Shown here: positions 31,672 to 41,288 of the stretch, piece by piece
Layout of the letters: each line of letters starts with the position of its first letter
How positions within the stretch are numbered: the first letter of the stretch is position 1
Assembly (NCBI GenBank): GCA_036873755.1
Contig: JAVTVY010037099.1
Span: 91,902 to 155,901, forward strand
From: Hanleya hanleyi
Lineage: Eukaryota; Mollusca; Polyplacophora; Lepidopleurida; Hanleyidae
Length of the DNA stretch: 64,000 nucleotides
Reading direction: 5' to 3'
Notes under the pieces: generated by a model
Seen by the model: the letters and a program-made list of their open reading frames with translations, nothing else
Databases searched by the model: none
Told to the model about the DNA's origin: nothing
Position numbers and translations under genes: made by a program

Positions 31672-32510
31672 CTTAAAGTCTGGCAGTGCCGCCCGAAGTC
31701 GCTAGACGAGGCTGTAGATGCCGCAGTGGAAGTAGAGGCCTTCCAGGACGCCCAGCGTCGACGTGCCGATCCCACGGCAAGAGCCGCTGCAGGAGAAGAC
31801 GTACCGGCTGATGTTCCTGAGGACGATGAGGACGCGCAGGCCCGACTTCGAGCAGACATTGCTACCCTGATGGAAGAATATGAGAAGCGCTTTCCGGGAC
31901 GGGGACGCTCAAGTTCAAGGCGGGGGTAGAGAACGGGACGACAACCACGACGGGAATGTTGCAGGTGCGGAGAAGACGGTCACTTTAGGGCGGCGTGCCC
32001 TAGACGTTCACCCTCTCCGCCCCCGAGACCATCGTCCGGGTCCGGGAACCCCCCAAAGCCCCAGGGGCCGAAGCCTGCGCTTCATAACCAGGGGGAAGTA
32101 GGGATATACCTACCCGCGTCTATCGGGCCGGTGAAGGTGATGTGCTGTGTAGACTCCGGAGCATCTATCCCCTTGATCAGCCGCCGGATATGAGAACAGC
32201 TTGACCCAGATGTGAAAGCAGTCCTTCGAGACTCCCGGTACCAGTTCATCAAGGTGGCTGACGGTTCCCATATGCCTTTACTCGGAGAGGGAGACTTCAG
32301 GATATCGATCCGAGGGACGGTGTAGAAGCACACGCTGGTTGTGGGAGATTTGTCCATCGATGCCATCTTGGGGTACGACTTCCTGTATCGCCACGGCTGT
32401 ATACTTGACGCAAGAGGTCATCGATTGAAGCTGGGAGGCAAGTACCTGCAATGCGAGGTTGTAGGAAGTTTCGATTACTATCGTTTGGCCCTGGCTGAGA
32501 CTTTCACTAT
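31672..32510 (+). pseudogene. Second gag end and protease
   Basis: From 31677 the sequence repeats 30250-31070 almost exactly: KVWQCRPKSLDEAV, an acidic linker, a zinc knuckle CCRCGEDGHFRAAC near 31955-31996, DSGASIPL near 32155, and VVGDLSIDAILGYDFL near 32338. It enters mid-gag, so no capsid start is present. The entry point carries a short repeated filler (aagtctggctt, aagtctggc), typical of template switching. Confidence 0.75.
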
Positions 32511-33965
32511 ACCGCCGAGAACCCAGATGCTGGCCCCGGCCCGGGTGGGAGACGCACCGCCGGGGGAAATTGGACTAGTAGAGGGGGAGCTCGCATTTAC
32601 CGAGAAGACCGGCCTAGTCCTGGCGAGAACACTTTCTCGAGTTGCATCTGATGGTACTGTGCCTATTCGTATGCTGAACGCTTCCGATGAGTCCACAGTC
32701 ATTCACGCTGGTACCTTCTGTGGTAGTATGTCCACACTGGGTGATGTTCCGGAAGAGCCTACAGAGCCGAAGGCGCGGACGACCAACAATGCCAGCATAT
32801 ATGCAGCCTCTGTTGGAGAAGTCCAAGGACGGCCTGAATGCAGCCCAGCTGAGGGAAGTTGAACAAATGCTGAGTCGACACGCTGATTTGTTTGCTGCCG
32901 ATGACGATGACCTTGGACGTACGACCAGTGTGCAACATCAAATAAAGACGGGGAATGCACCCCCGAATCGTATTCCACCTAGAAGACCGCCCCTTCATGC
33001 CCGATGGGAGATCGACAAGTAGGTTGACGAGATGTTACGACGAGGTGTGGTCGAGCCCTCTGAAAGAATCGTGGTCGGCCCCTGTCGTCCTGGTGAAGAA
33101 GAAGGACGGTAAATCTCGATTCTGCGTCGATTATCGGGCCCTGAATGACGTCACAGAGAAAGACGCATATCCTCTGCCGAGGATCGATGACAGTCTTGAC
33201 GCACTGAACGGGGCCCAGTGATGGTCTACCCTCGACTTGATGTCCGGATACTGGCAAGTTGAATTGGCGCCTGAAGATCGATGCAAGTCCGGGTTTGCCA
33301 CCCGGAAGGGCCTTTACCAGTTCCGTGTTATGCCGTTCGGGCTGTGCAACGCCCCGGGAACCCTCGAACGCCTGATGGAAGCGGTATTGGCCGGTCTGCA
33401 CTACGAGACTTGGCTCATTTACCTCAACGATATCATCGCGTTCGGGAAGACGTTTACTGAGATGCTTGCCAACTTGGAGGTGGTGTTCCAGAGACTACAA
33501 CTTCACGGGCTTAAGTTGAAACCCTACAAGTGTGTCATTGGCGCTTGGAAAGCGATCTACCTGGGACACGTCGTGTCCGGCGCTGGTATCGAGACGGAGC
33601 CGGAGAAAGTCCAGGCTGTGAGAGACTGGCCCACCCCAGTCTCCCAGACCGAGGTGCGGTGTTTCCTCGGATTTTGTAGCTATTATCGGAGGTTCGTCAA
33701 AGAGTTTGCGACCGTGGCAGCGCCACTGCATAAACTTACTCAGAAGGAGAAGAGCTTTGTGTGGACCAACGATTGTCAGATCGCATTTGAGACCCTGAAG
33801 GAGAAGATGATAGCGGCGCCCATCCTGGCGATGCCTGACATGTCTAAACCGTTTATCCTGGACACGGATGCAAGCGGTTGGGGCATCGGAGCCGTTTTGG
33901 TCTCAAGAGGTCAACGGACAGGAGAGAGTGGTGGCCTATGGCAGCAGGGAACTCACCAAGGCTGA
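32511..33965 (+). pseudogene. Reverse transcriptase of the LTR element
   Basis: A ~400-base linker leads to [20 protein letters not shown] (33073-33130), LDLMSGYWQVELAPEDRCKS (33234-33293), FRVMPFGLCNAPGTLERLM and, at the catalytic site, LIYLNDII (33418-33441). The usual Ty3-type motif is YLDDI, so the first catalytic Asp is Asn. The thumb YLGHVVSGAGI and the connection WTNDCQIAF follow. A tag before 33002-33023 and a tga at 33219-33221 also break the frame. Dead enzyme. Confidence 0.85.
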
Positions 33966-34404
33966 GAAAGCATATTGTGTGATCAGGCGCGAACTCCTGG
34001 CGGTGGTCCACTTCGTTAAGTCGTTCCGGCATTACCTTTACGGGAAGAAGTTTCTACTGCGCACCGATCACGGGTCCTTGAGGTGGCTCATGAGATTCAA
34101 AGAGCCGCCGGGTCAACTCGCAAGATGGATTCAAGCCCTGTCGACATATCAATTTGACATCGTGGACCAACCGGGCCGTAAGCATCAGAATGCTGACGCG
34201 ATGAGCAGACGTCCGTGTAAGCAGTGTGGTGGTTCCGCAGAAACCGAAGGCGGAGAGACGGCGGCGGCCAGAGCTGTGACCATACCTCCACCCAACGATG
34301 ACTTTGCAGCGGCCCAGGCTGCAGACCCGGAGCTACTACCGGTGATGGAGTGGGTGAGGGCTGATACCAGACCTCGGTGGGACCTAGTTTGTCAATACAG
34401 TTGA
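33840..34404 (+). pseudogene. RNase H domain and tether of the LTR element
   Basis: FILDTDASGWGIGAVL (33849-33896) opens the RNase H fold. After a frame change near 33900, VVAYGSRELTKAEKAYC, RRELLAVVHFVKSFRHYLYG and RTDHGSLRWL follow in frame 33868-34404, then HQNADAMSRRPC, the usual end before integrase. The domain removes the RNA strand during copying. A frameshift splits the first Asp motif from the rest. Confidence 0.8.
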
Positions 34405-34437
34405 GTAACGAAAGCGCTGTGGGGTGCCTACGACGCC

Positions 34438-35100
34438 TTGGCCATGGAAGGAGACCTCATAGTGCGACGTTGGTATGACGTGCGAGGCCGGGAGAAGGCC
34501 AAACTATTGGTAGTTCCGAGGGCCCTTCACAAGAGGATACTCAAGGAATGTCATGACAGCCGGACTGGAGGACACCTCGGCGTGTTCAAGACACTGAAGA
34601 AGGTGCGACAAGCCTACACCTGGGTCGGCCTGCAGCGAGACGTTCGACAGTTGTGTCGAAGCTGCGAAACGTGCAACCGGAGAAAGAAGGCCGGGAAGAA
34701 ACCCCGAGGACAGCACCGCGGGATGATGACGGGATGCCCCGGAGAACGTATCGCCGTGGATCTGATGGGCCCTCTTTCCCTGACGACGAGAGGAAATCTG
34801 CATAATGTGGTTATCTGTGACTATTTCACGAAGTGGGTGGAGGCTGCTGCGCTTCCGGACCAGGAAGCAGAGACGGTGGTCTAGGCTGTGATTGAATTGT
34901 ACGTCAGCCGGTTCGGTGTCCATCCCTGATACACACGGATCAAGGGCGGAACTTTGAGAGCGAAGTGCTCGAAGGGATGTGTCGGATCCTCGGCATGAAG
35001 AAGACTCGGACGACGGCGTACCATCCGCAGTCTAACGGCCAAGTTGAAAGGTTCAACAGGACCCTGGGTCAGATGCTTCATGCTAGTGCCGCCCGCCACC
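34438..35100 (+). pseudogene. Integrase, second copy, C-terminus missing
   Basis: Near-identical to 31073-31671: LHKRILKECHDSRTGGHLG, CRSCETCNRRKK, ERIAVDLMGPLS, TAG at 34882-34884, and SNGQVERFNR. It keeps the residues HASAARHLDDWDVYIP and then breaks at ~35120 into LTR-type sequence, so the C-terminal DNA-binding part is gone. The same TAG exists in both copies, so it predates the duplication. Confidence 0.8.
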
Positions 35101-35119
35101 TCGACGATTGGGATGTATA

Positions 35120-35990
35120 TATTCCGGGTCGCAGACGGGCTGCGACCGGGTCGCAGAGGTTTGCGACCGGGTCGCAGAGAGTCGCCATCAGCGGTTTACA
35201 GACAGTAATGATGCTACATCGGTACCAGATGAAATGATAACACAATATATACCCAAGTAGATGTTGTGACGGCCACGGAAGACGAGCTGTACGTGTTTCT
35301 TACCAGGAGAGTCGTCGTGAAGTTGTGTAGCCCCGGGTCGTGTCTATAGACGGGTCGCAGCAGCCGTGAGGGTTGAGACGCCGTGCTGTACTTACCTGTG
35401 CGGTAAGCAAACTGGTGAGCTGACAAGTTAGGGTCAGGCTCCGACGACTGGGGGTGAAGAAGACGACGGACTGCCACATCCGTGGAGAGCTCCAACGACT
35501 GGGTAGTATATATTGAGAGAGCGTTACAGCCGTAACGTTCCGACGACTGGGGGTGAAGAAGACGACGGGCTGCCACATCCGTGGAGAGGCTCCAACGACT
35601 GGGTGTCGTATACTGGGGGAGCGTTACAGCCGTAACGTTCCGACGACTGGGGGTGAAGAAGACGACGGGCTGCCACATCCGTGGAGAGGCTCCAACGACT
35701 GGGTGTCGTATACTGGGAGAGCGTTACTGCCGTAACGTTCCAACGACGGAAGAAGACGACTTGCGACCGGGTCGCAGAAGGTCGCAGACGGACTGCGACC
35801 GGGTCGCAGAAGATCGCAGAGGCTTGCGAGCGGGTCGCAGAGGGTCGCAAATACAGTTATCGTGTGGGGAAAGGGCTAGCAACCAGGTCTCCCTTGATTA
35901 CGTGTGACGGGAGAGGTGAAGGGCCAGCAGCCAGGCCGCCCTTATACCCAGAAGAGAAGGGCCAGCAACCAGGCCGCCCTTATCGCGTAC
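35120..35990 (+). repeat. 3' LTR and trailing tandem units
   Basis: 35155-35907 equals the 5' LTR with one additional ~105 bp internal unit. It is followed by two ~37 bp units (gaagggccagca.ccaggccgcccttat, 35916-35984) that also resemble the last 30 bases of the LTR. Confidence 0.8.
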
Positions 35991-36524
35991 CCTTACATAT
36001 TTAAAGCATAACTGTAACTGTAAAATTATATGCACACACTCTCTTATATTATTTGTATATAACATCAAGTTTATTTGCATACACTCCCCTAGTGTCTGTA
36101 CATATATGTAAATATTATTCCACTGCATGACATTACATCTCCTTAGACATTCTATCTAAGCCACGCGGTTCTACGCTATTCTCTGTAATCGCGTATACTA
36201 TTTGTGCAGAATATACCATAATCATCCTTGTAGGCTTGTGATCATCTCTTCGATCGCCGGATCTCTACTAGTGAAGGGGTTAACTACGGTGACGGCCAGA
36301 ATGCCAGTGGGCAATCCCGGTTATTGATTTGTTTTTGCGTAAACACCACGACTGGTCCTGCTCGTACACGTTACACCAATAATGGATATAAAGTTTCAAA
36401 ACGTTTCAGCTAGCATGTTTCAGCCGATAGCAGAATATGGATAAATGTGGAGATTTTCTCCAAGTTGTGGACGAGTCTGTTTGGAGAATCACAACTGGAA
36501 CACAGAGTTTAGTCTTCAAGGAAG
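35991..36524. other. No gene recognised
   Basis: AT-rich. The frame at 36437-36664 crosses the start of the TG...CA repeat and has no known domain. Confidence 0.3.
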
Positions 36525-37385
36525 TGATGGATACTTCCAATCAATACGGAACAATCAGATGGAGGAAATCGAGATTGCGTCCTCAAGTATATGCCGCTAC
36601 ATCATATGAAGATGATATTTGCTTTCTTTACCACATAAGGACCATGGAACCAGAGGATTCGTGATGAAATGAGCAGTATTATAAATTTATCTGAATACCT
36701 GTGATATTTCAGCTACAAAATCTATTGTCTTCCATAGAATAATGAGTGATTAGATGCTTGGACAGATGGCTATTGAAATGTAGATCAGCGAATTGGATTG
36801 ACAGATATACGAGGAAAACGCTGCCCATCATGGGAATTTCATTATCTTTCGTGAGATTTTAGCCCAACAAGCCAAAATGATATGAGCATTTGGCTCGTTC
36901 TATATTCTGATGAATGGAGACAGATCAGCTACCCAACCATGCAGGCGCTCGACACTAGAAACCCAGAAATGCAGCGAAAATGGCGAAATTGTATTGAAAG
37001 AAGTACAGATGTCGACCAAGTTTATCAATGGAGATGATTAAAATGACATATATTACACATACTATCAAGTGATTTCCATTGGATTCAAAATTTTGCTATG
37101 GAAACTGTGACGTCCCATCAATGCAATATGAATTTGTTTGAAAATTTACTTTATACCTAGCATGTAGACCAAGAAGTTGGAATTTTCCAGTCATAATTGC
37201 CGTATACGTATAGAGTAAACTTACTTGTACGTATTTTGCCGATTTATTGCGACGCACAGTGCGCTTTACTGCCAGCTTTTCAACTTTTTATTGGAAAAAG
37301 AAACACAAATTTGCAAATGACGGACGGATTTTACGATTCTCTCTCTAGTGCTTCCGCCGAGGTCCGCGCGCCCCGCATCTATCCT

Positions 37386-37393
37386 TATATAAG
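37386..37393 (+). promoter_or_regulatory. TATA box in the TG...CA repeat, copy A
   Basis: TATATAAG after a GC-rich stretch (ccgcgcgccccgcatc). About 25-30 bases downstream lies gccgggctggatagacagag, a plausible start site. It is preserved in copy B at 42070-42077. RNA starting here would run straight into the hairpin series at 37507. Confidence 0.5.
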
Positions 37394-37506
37394 ACAATGC
37401 CGGGCTGGATAGACAGAGTTCCAAAACCAGCATAGCCGACAGTTACAACGTCGAACAAAGGAAAGAAACAAATCTCATCGCCTATAAAGCGTATGTTGAT
37501 TTCCCA

Positions 37507-38316
37507 CACCTAAACGGTGCGTTGATCAGTTCCTTCATCTATAAAGTGAAAACTGAACGAAAAGACCTATCCGGCGGTGAATGGTTCTGTTCACCTATAA
37601 AGTGAATACTGAACAAAATCACCTAGACGGTGCATGCCCACCTACCATAAATTGGTGCAGGCTCTGACATTATGCAGATGCATTCAACTTTAATATATCG
37701 AATGAGACACCTATACCGTACGTGCCCACCTACCATAAAATGGTGCAGGCTCTATTAATATGCAGATGCTGTCAACTTTATTATAGGTACCAAATGAGAC
37801 ACCTTCAAGGTGCATGCCCACCTACCATGACTTGATGTAGGCTCTGATAATATGCAGATGAGGTCACTTTAAAATATCGAATTAGACACCTAACCGGTGC
37901 ACGCCCTCCTAAAAATTGGTGCAGGCTTTAATTCTTTCACCGGAACGGTACATTCCAGTTCAAATTCTGATATTCAAGGAAAAGGTTCCTGCAAATATGT
38001 ATGTGCAAAGAATTATTCTACCATTATACTAAACCGCACCCCCTGATGAGAACCCGCGGATATCACAATGATATAAAGAGGTTCGAAACACTGAATGCAG
38101 AATTACTGAAATCACATAGTATGAAATCACATTTTTCGCCACACGCTGTAGTGTTCGTCTGTCTGCATGGTGTCGGGTTGATCTGTCTCCAGCAACGGAT
38201 ATGTCAACTATACGTACACTCCTAAAAGGAGTTTGGTGTTAGATACTGATTTATTACTAAGAGACGATGAGATTCCAGAAATATGCGATGTAACAGGATA
38301 CACACCTAAAAGGTGT
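37507..38316 (+). repeat. Regular series of small hairpins (CACC-N5-GGTG type)
   Basis: Stems at 37507 (CACC taaac GGTG), 37620, 37639/37654, 37708, 37727/37742, 37800, 37887, 38219 (ACTCC taaaa GGAGT) and 38302 (ACACC taaaa GGTGT). Four ~88-92 bp tandem units start at 37620, 37708, 37800 and 37887, and two ~84 bp units at 38219 and 38303. The CTCC/GGAG against CACC/GGTG change keeps pairing. The series is repeated in copy B (42190-43000). Confidence 0.7.
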
Positions 38317-38485
38317 TTGGCGGTTTTACATACAGCTTTATTACTAAGAGACGGCGAGATTCCAGAAATAGACTACTTAGGAGAATATGCCGCTACAAAT
38401 TATGTTCCAGTTTTACGATCCTAATATCGTGAATCAGGCAAAGCTCCGGGAGGCTGTAGGTGTGTTTACGGTCAACACTTTTACA

Positions 38486-39136
38486 CTGAACTTGCGGACC
38501 TTGTGTCCAACCTGACCTCACACGTGTATCATGGGTTTCTCGTTTTTCGAGTTACTCGCTTGATCCTTACAGTTTGCCTGGAGTGGAGTCGGGTTCACTA
38601 ACCAGAACAAAGCCACATAGGCTAACGTCATGCACTCACAAATTATCCAGTTTAAACTGTGTTACCCACTATACTATCCTCGTGGTCAGGAAGACTTTAC
38701 GTCTCACTTTGCTGAACGAAATCATAACAGGCTTTAACACATTGATCAGAATTCCATACGACGATTTAATCGCGTACGGAGATGTCATCGATTGGCGAGT
38801 TGTACAACAAACCTAGAAAGTTGGTTGTTTTGCTGAAATTAAACCAGGCGGCCACAACATTATGTCCGCATAAACCAGCCGTAAACGCCAGTGCTACGAA
38901 ATATGCATATATTATTAATGTGTGATGCTATACAAGAATGCCAAAAGTCCAATCAAATATTCTCTCCTGTTCTATTCGAACGAAAATAGACATTTAACTA
39001 AGATACATGCGTAAATACGCACAACACACAGAACCAAAATGGTCCCGAAATAGGGGATACGACACAATGGGAGTTCGTATATACACAGCCAGCCAGCAAG
39101 AACTAACAGATACGCATGATATTATCGAGACACTCA
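38486..39136 (+). other. Between copies A and B; no gene recognised
   Basis: A frame at 38574-38816 (80 codons) has no known domain. No RT, protease or integrase motif is visible. Confidence 0.3.
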
Positions 39137-39419
39137 ACACAGCTGCGGATGGTATTACGCTTGATATTGTCGAGAGGAAATGCACTCATACACAGCTGCG
39201 GATGGTATTACGCTTGATATTGTCGAGAGGAAATGCACTCATACACAGCTGCGGATGGTATTACGCTTGATATTGTCGAGAGGAAATGCACTCAACACAG
39301 CTGCGGATGGTATTACGCTTGATATTGTCGAGAGGAAATGCACTCAACACAGCTGCGGATGGTGTTACGCTTGATATCGTCGAGAGGAAATGCACTCAAC
39401 ACAGCTGCGGATGGTATAG
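39137..39419 (+). repeat. 52-53 bp minisatellite, about 5.4 copies
   Basis: agctgcggatggtattacgc starts units at 39141, 39194, 39247, 39299, 39351 and 39403 (spacing 53, 53, 52, 52, 52). Units are nearly identical, so expansion is recent. Confidence 0.95.
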
Positions 39420-39565
39420 GTTACTGTGCCCAGTATAAATCTACATCAAACTAATATATGCGTAACACGCACATCTAACAGATCCATATGGGTCAGTAAT
39501 GATGGATACTTCCAATCAATACGGAACAATCAGATGGAGGAAATCGAGATTGCGTCCTCAAGTAT

Positions 39566-40741
39566 ATGCCGCAACTTGATAAACTTGGCATATACCTCAC
39601 AGATTGGGGTCTATCGGTGAATATCAAAGAAACAAAAATAGTTGCTTTTGGAAGTAATAGAAGCCTTAATCACAAATTTTGTATCGGTAAAGATCAGATA
39701 GAATGTGTAAACAAATACACCTATCTTGGAGTTGTGCTACATGCAAATGGTCATTTTAACTCTGCCATTGAGAACCTTGCTAGCAGAGCCAAGAAGGCAT
39801 TGTTCTGCCTCAGAAATGCCATCAATCCCACTGAACTAAACATTAACATAGCCTGTAAATTGTTTGACTGTATTATCCAACCCATTTTACTGTATGGTTC
39901 TGAGATATGGATTGGCTATTTGAACAAAACTTTAGATGCTGATAATGTGGAAGTTATCCTTAGAAAAGAAAATGAGACTGAAGTTGTTCAGAATAAATAT
40001 TGTAAAAAATTGTTAGGAGTCCACTCAAAAGCGACTAATTATGCAGTCCTTGGTGAACTTGGAAGAACCCCAGTCAAATTGTTTGCCATCCTAAAAAGTG
40101 TGAATTATTATACACATATTTTATCTGCCGACCCATCCTCGCTATTGTATAATGCCTACCTCGAACAGGTCGAGGAAAACAGAATGTTCAACTGCAAAAA
40201 CTGGATTTACTATATGAGAAATATATTGTCTGAAGTTGGATGCGATCACCTCTGGGAAAACCAATTCTGCAAATCCCGTAAAGCTACTTCGAAATATGTT
40301 AAAAAGAAACTCTTTGAAACTTTTTTCAATATCTGGAAAAACAAGATATCAAACTTCAGTAAATTAGATACATATTGTATCATAAAAACTAAATTTGAAG
40401 CTGAAGACACCATAATGTCGATTCAGAATAGAAAACACCGAACTGCCCTCTTCCAACTTCGAATAAGCGCCCACAAACTACAGATAGAAAGAGGGCGCTA
40501 TCATGGAATTCCCAGAGATGACCGAGTTTGTGAACATTGTAAAATTGTTGATAGTGAAACTCACTTCCTGTTGGAATGCTCAAGATTCGCTAAAGAGCGA
40601 CAGTGTCTTTTGAACATTATATGCCCATTTATAAAACATGGTGCAAATAACCTCACGATTCGTGACATACTGTCGTCGACAAATCAATGGGTGATGGAAG
40701 CAGTTGCGAAGTATACATATGATTGTTTCCAATTGTTATAG
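39566..40741 (+). CDS. LINE reverse transcriptase, C-terminal part only
   Basis: About 390 open codons starting just after where the YADD motif would be: WGLSVNIKETKIVAFG, YTYLGVVLHANGHF, LFDCIIQPILLYGSEIW, GVHSKATNYAVLGELGR, and near the end LQIERGRYHGIPRDD with CEHCKIVDSETHFLLEC (Cys-Cys-His-Cys). Layout and C-terminal motif resemble the LINE at 14114-15952 but the sequence is clearly different, so two families of the same clade are present. The first few codons belong to host repeat sequence. It cannot be active, lacking the polymerase core. Confidence 0.85.
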   Translation: MPQLDKLGIYLTDWGLSVNIKETKIVAFGSNRSLNHKFCIGKDQIECVNKYTYLGVVLHANGHFNSAIENLASRAKKALFCLRNAINPTELNINIACKLFDCIIQPILLYGSEIWIGYLNKTLDADNVEVILRKENETEVVQNKYCKKLLGVHSKATNYAVLGELGRTPVKLFAILKSVNYYTHILSADPSSLLYNAYLEQVEENRMFNCKNWIYYMRNILSEVGCDHLWENQFCKSRKATSKYVKKKLFETFFNIWKNKISNFSKLDTYCIIKTKFEAEDTIMSIQNRKHRTALFQLRISAHKLQIERGRYHGIPRDDRVCEHCKIVDSETHFLLECSRFAKERQCLLNIICPFIKHGANNLTIRDILSSTNQWVMEAVAKYTYDCFQLL

Positions 40742-41288
40742 CATATTTATTACTTAGAGCGCATCAATTCCCTCATTATCCATGTATGTCTGATCTCTCC
40801 TGCCACCATGCAGTTTTATACCTGATAATTACTCGCCTATGGGAGCTTGATGTTGGTCGATTGGGTACGACCGTTGGATATGAATGGATGTTCCCCGGAT
40901 ACAGCATCTAGTGTATCTGGGTAGCATTTGTTTATGCTTGATGGCTCGTATTTAGTTGACCAACACCATGCCCCCTTCGTGTTTAGTATAAAGCTACAAG
41001 CTCAGGGGAACCCAAATTTGTATGTTCATTAGTACACGGGGTGACGCTTAGGGCTGGGGTGTTCAGGCTTGCTCGTGGGGTGTTGGAGTGACCCTTTAGG
41101 TGTGTCCACAGGGACTGCTCTCTAAGTGTTGTCCCTCTGGGCGCACTTGAGGGGTTGTTTCGGCGCTTTGCGGGTGAGTTTCAACACTTTAGTTTTGGGC
41201 GTGTACGCTATGTTTGTTTGTTTGTAATATGTTGTGCTTTTAGCCCACCCGGGCATATTTATGCAAATAAATCTATTCTATTCTATTC
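39572..41288 (+). mobile_element. 5'-truncated LINE inserted into copy B
   Basis: The coding end (to 40741) is followed by a ~550-base 3' UTR (AATAAA near 41265) and a (ctatt)n tail (41273-41290). Comparison with copy A gives the exact junctions: 7 target bases were deleted, not duplicated. Truncation falls inside the RT, after the catalytic motif. Confidence 0.9.

Larger units (their letters stand above)
28640..35907 (+). mobile_element. Ty3/Gypsy-type LTR retrotransposon with a rearranged interior
   Basis: Flanking repeats at 28640-29293 and 35155-35907 enclose gag, protease, integrase, then a second gag end, protease, reverse transcriptase, RNase H and integrase. The order protease-RT-RH-IN in the second set is that of Ty3/Gypsy. 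The first set lacks RT and RNase H. Numerous frame breaks, a changed RT catalytic residue and a missing integrase C-terminus mean it is inactive. LTR edges cannot be fixed exactly because the matching sequence does not start with TG and end with CA at a clear point; no target duplication was identified. Confidence 0.85.
36525..38485 (+). repeat. ~1.96 kb TG...CA repeat, copy A
   Basis: Begins TGATGGATACTTCC and ends cacttttaCA. Copy B (39500-43170, minus an inserted LINE) matches at >97% by eye. Copy C is a truncated inverted copy (48900-49205) that starts exactly at the same end. TG...CA ends and a TATA box suggest a long LTR or a similar element. No target duplication was found around the A-B pair and no retroelement genes lie between them, so segmental duplication is the alternative. 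Confidence 0.75.

Noticed and set aside
37621..38316. CRISPR-like array
   Set aside because: Short dyads at regular spacing, but the spacers are themselves repeated and no cas-like gene is present; the context is a eukaryotic genome.
39137..39419. CRISPR-like array
   Set aside because: The whole 52-bp unit is repeated with no unique spacers; a minisatellite.
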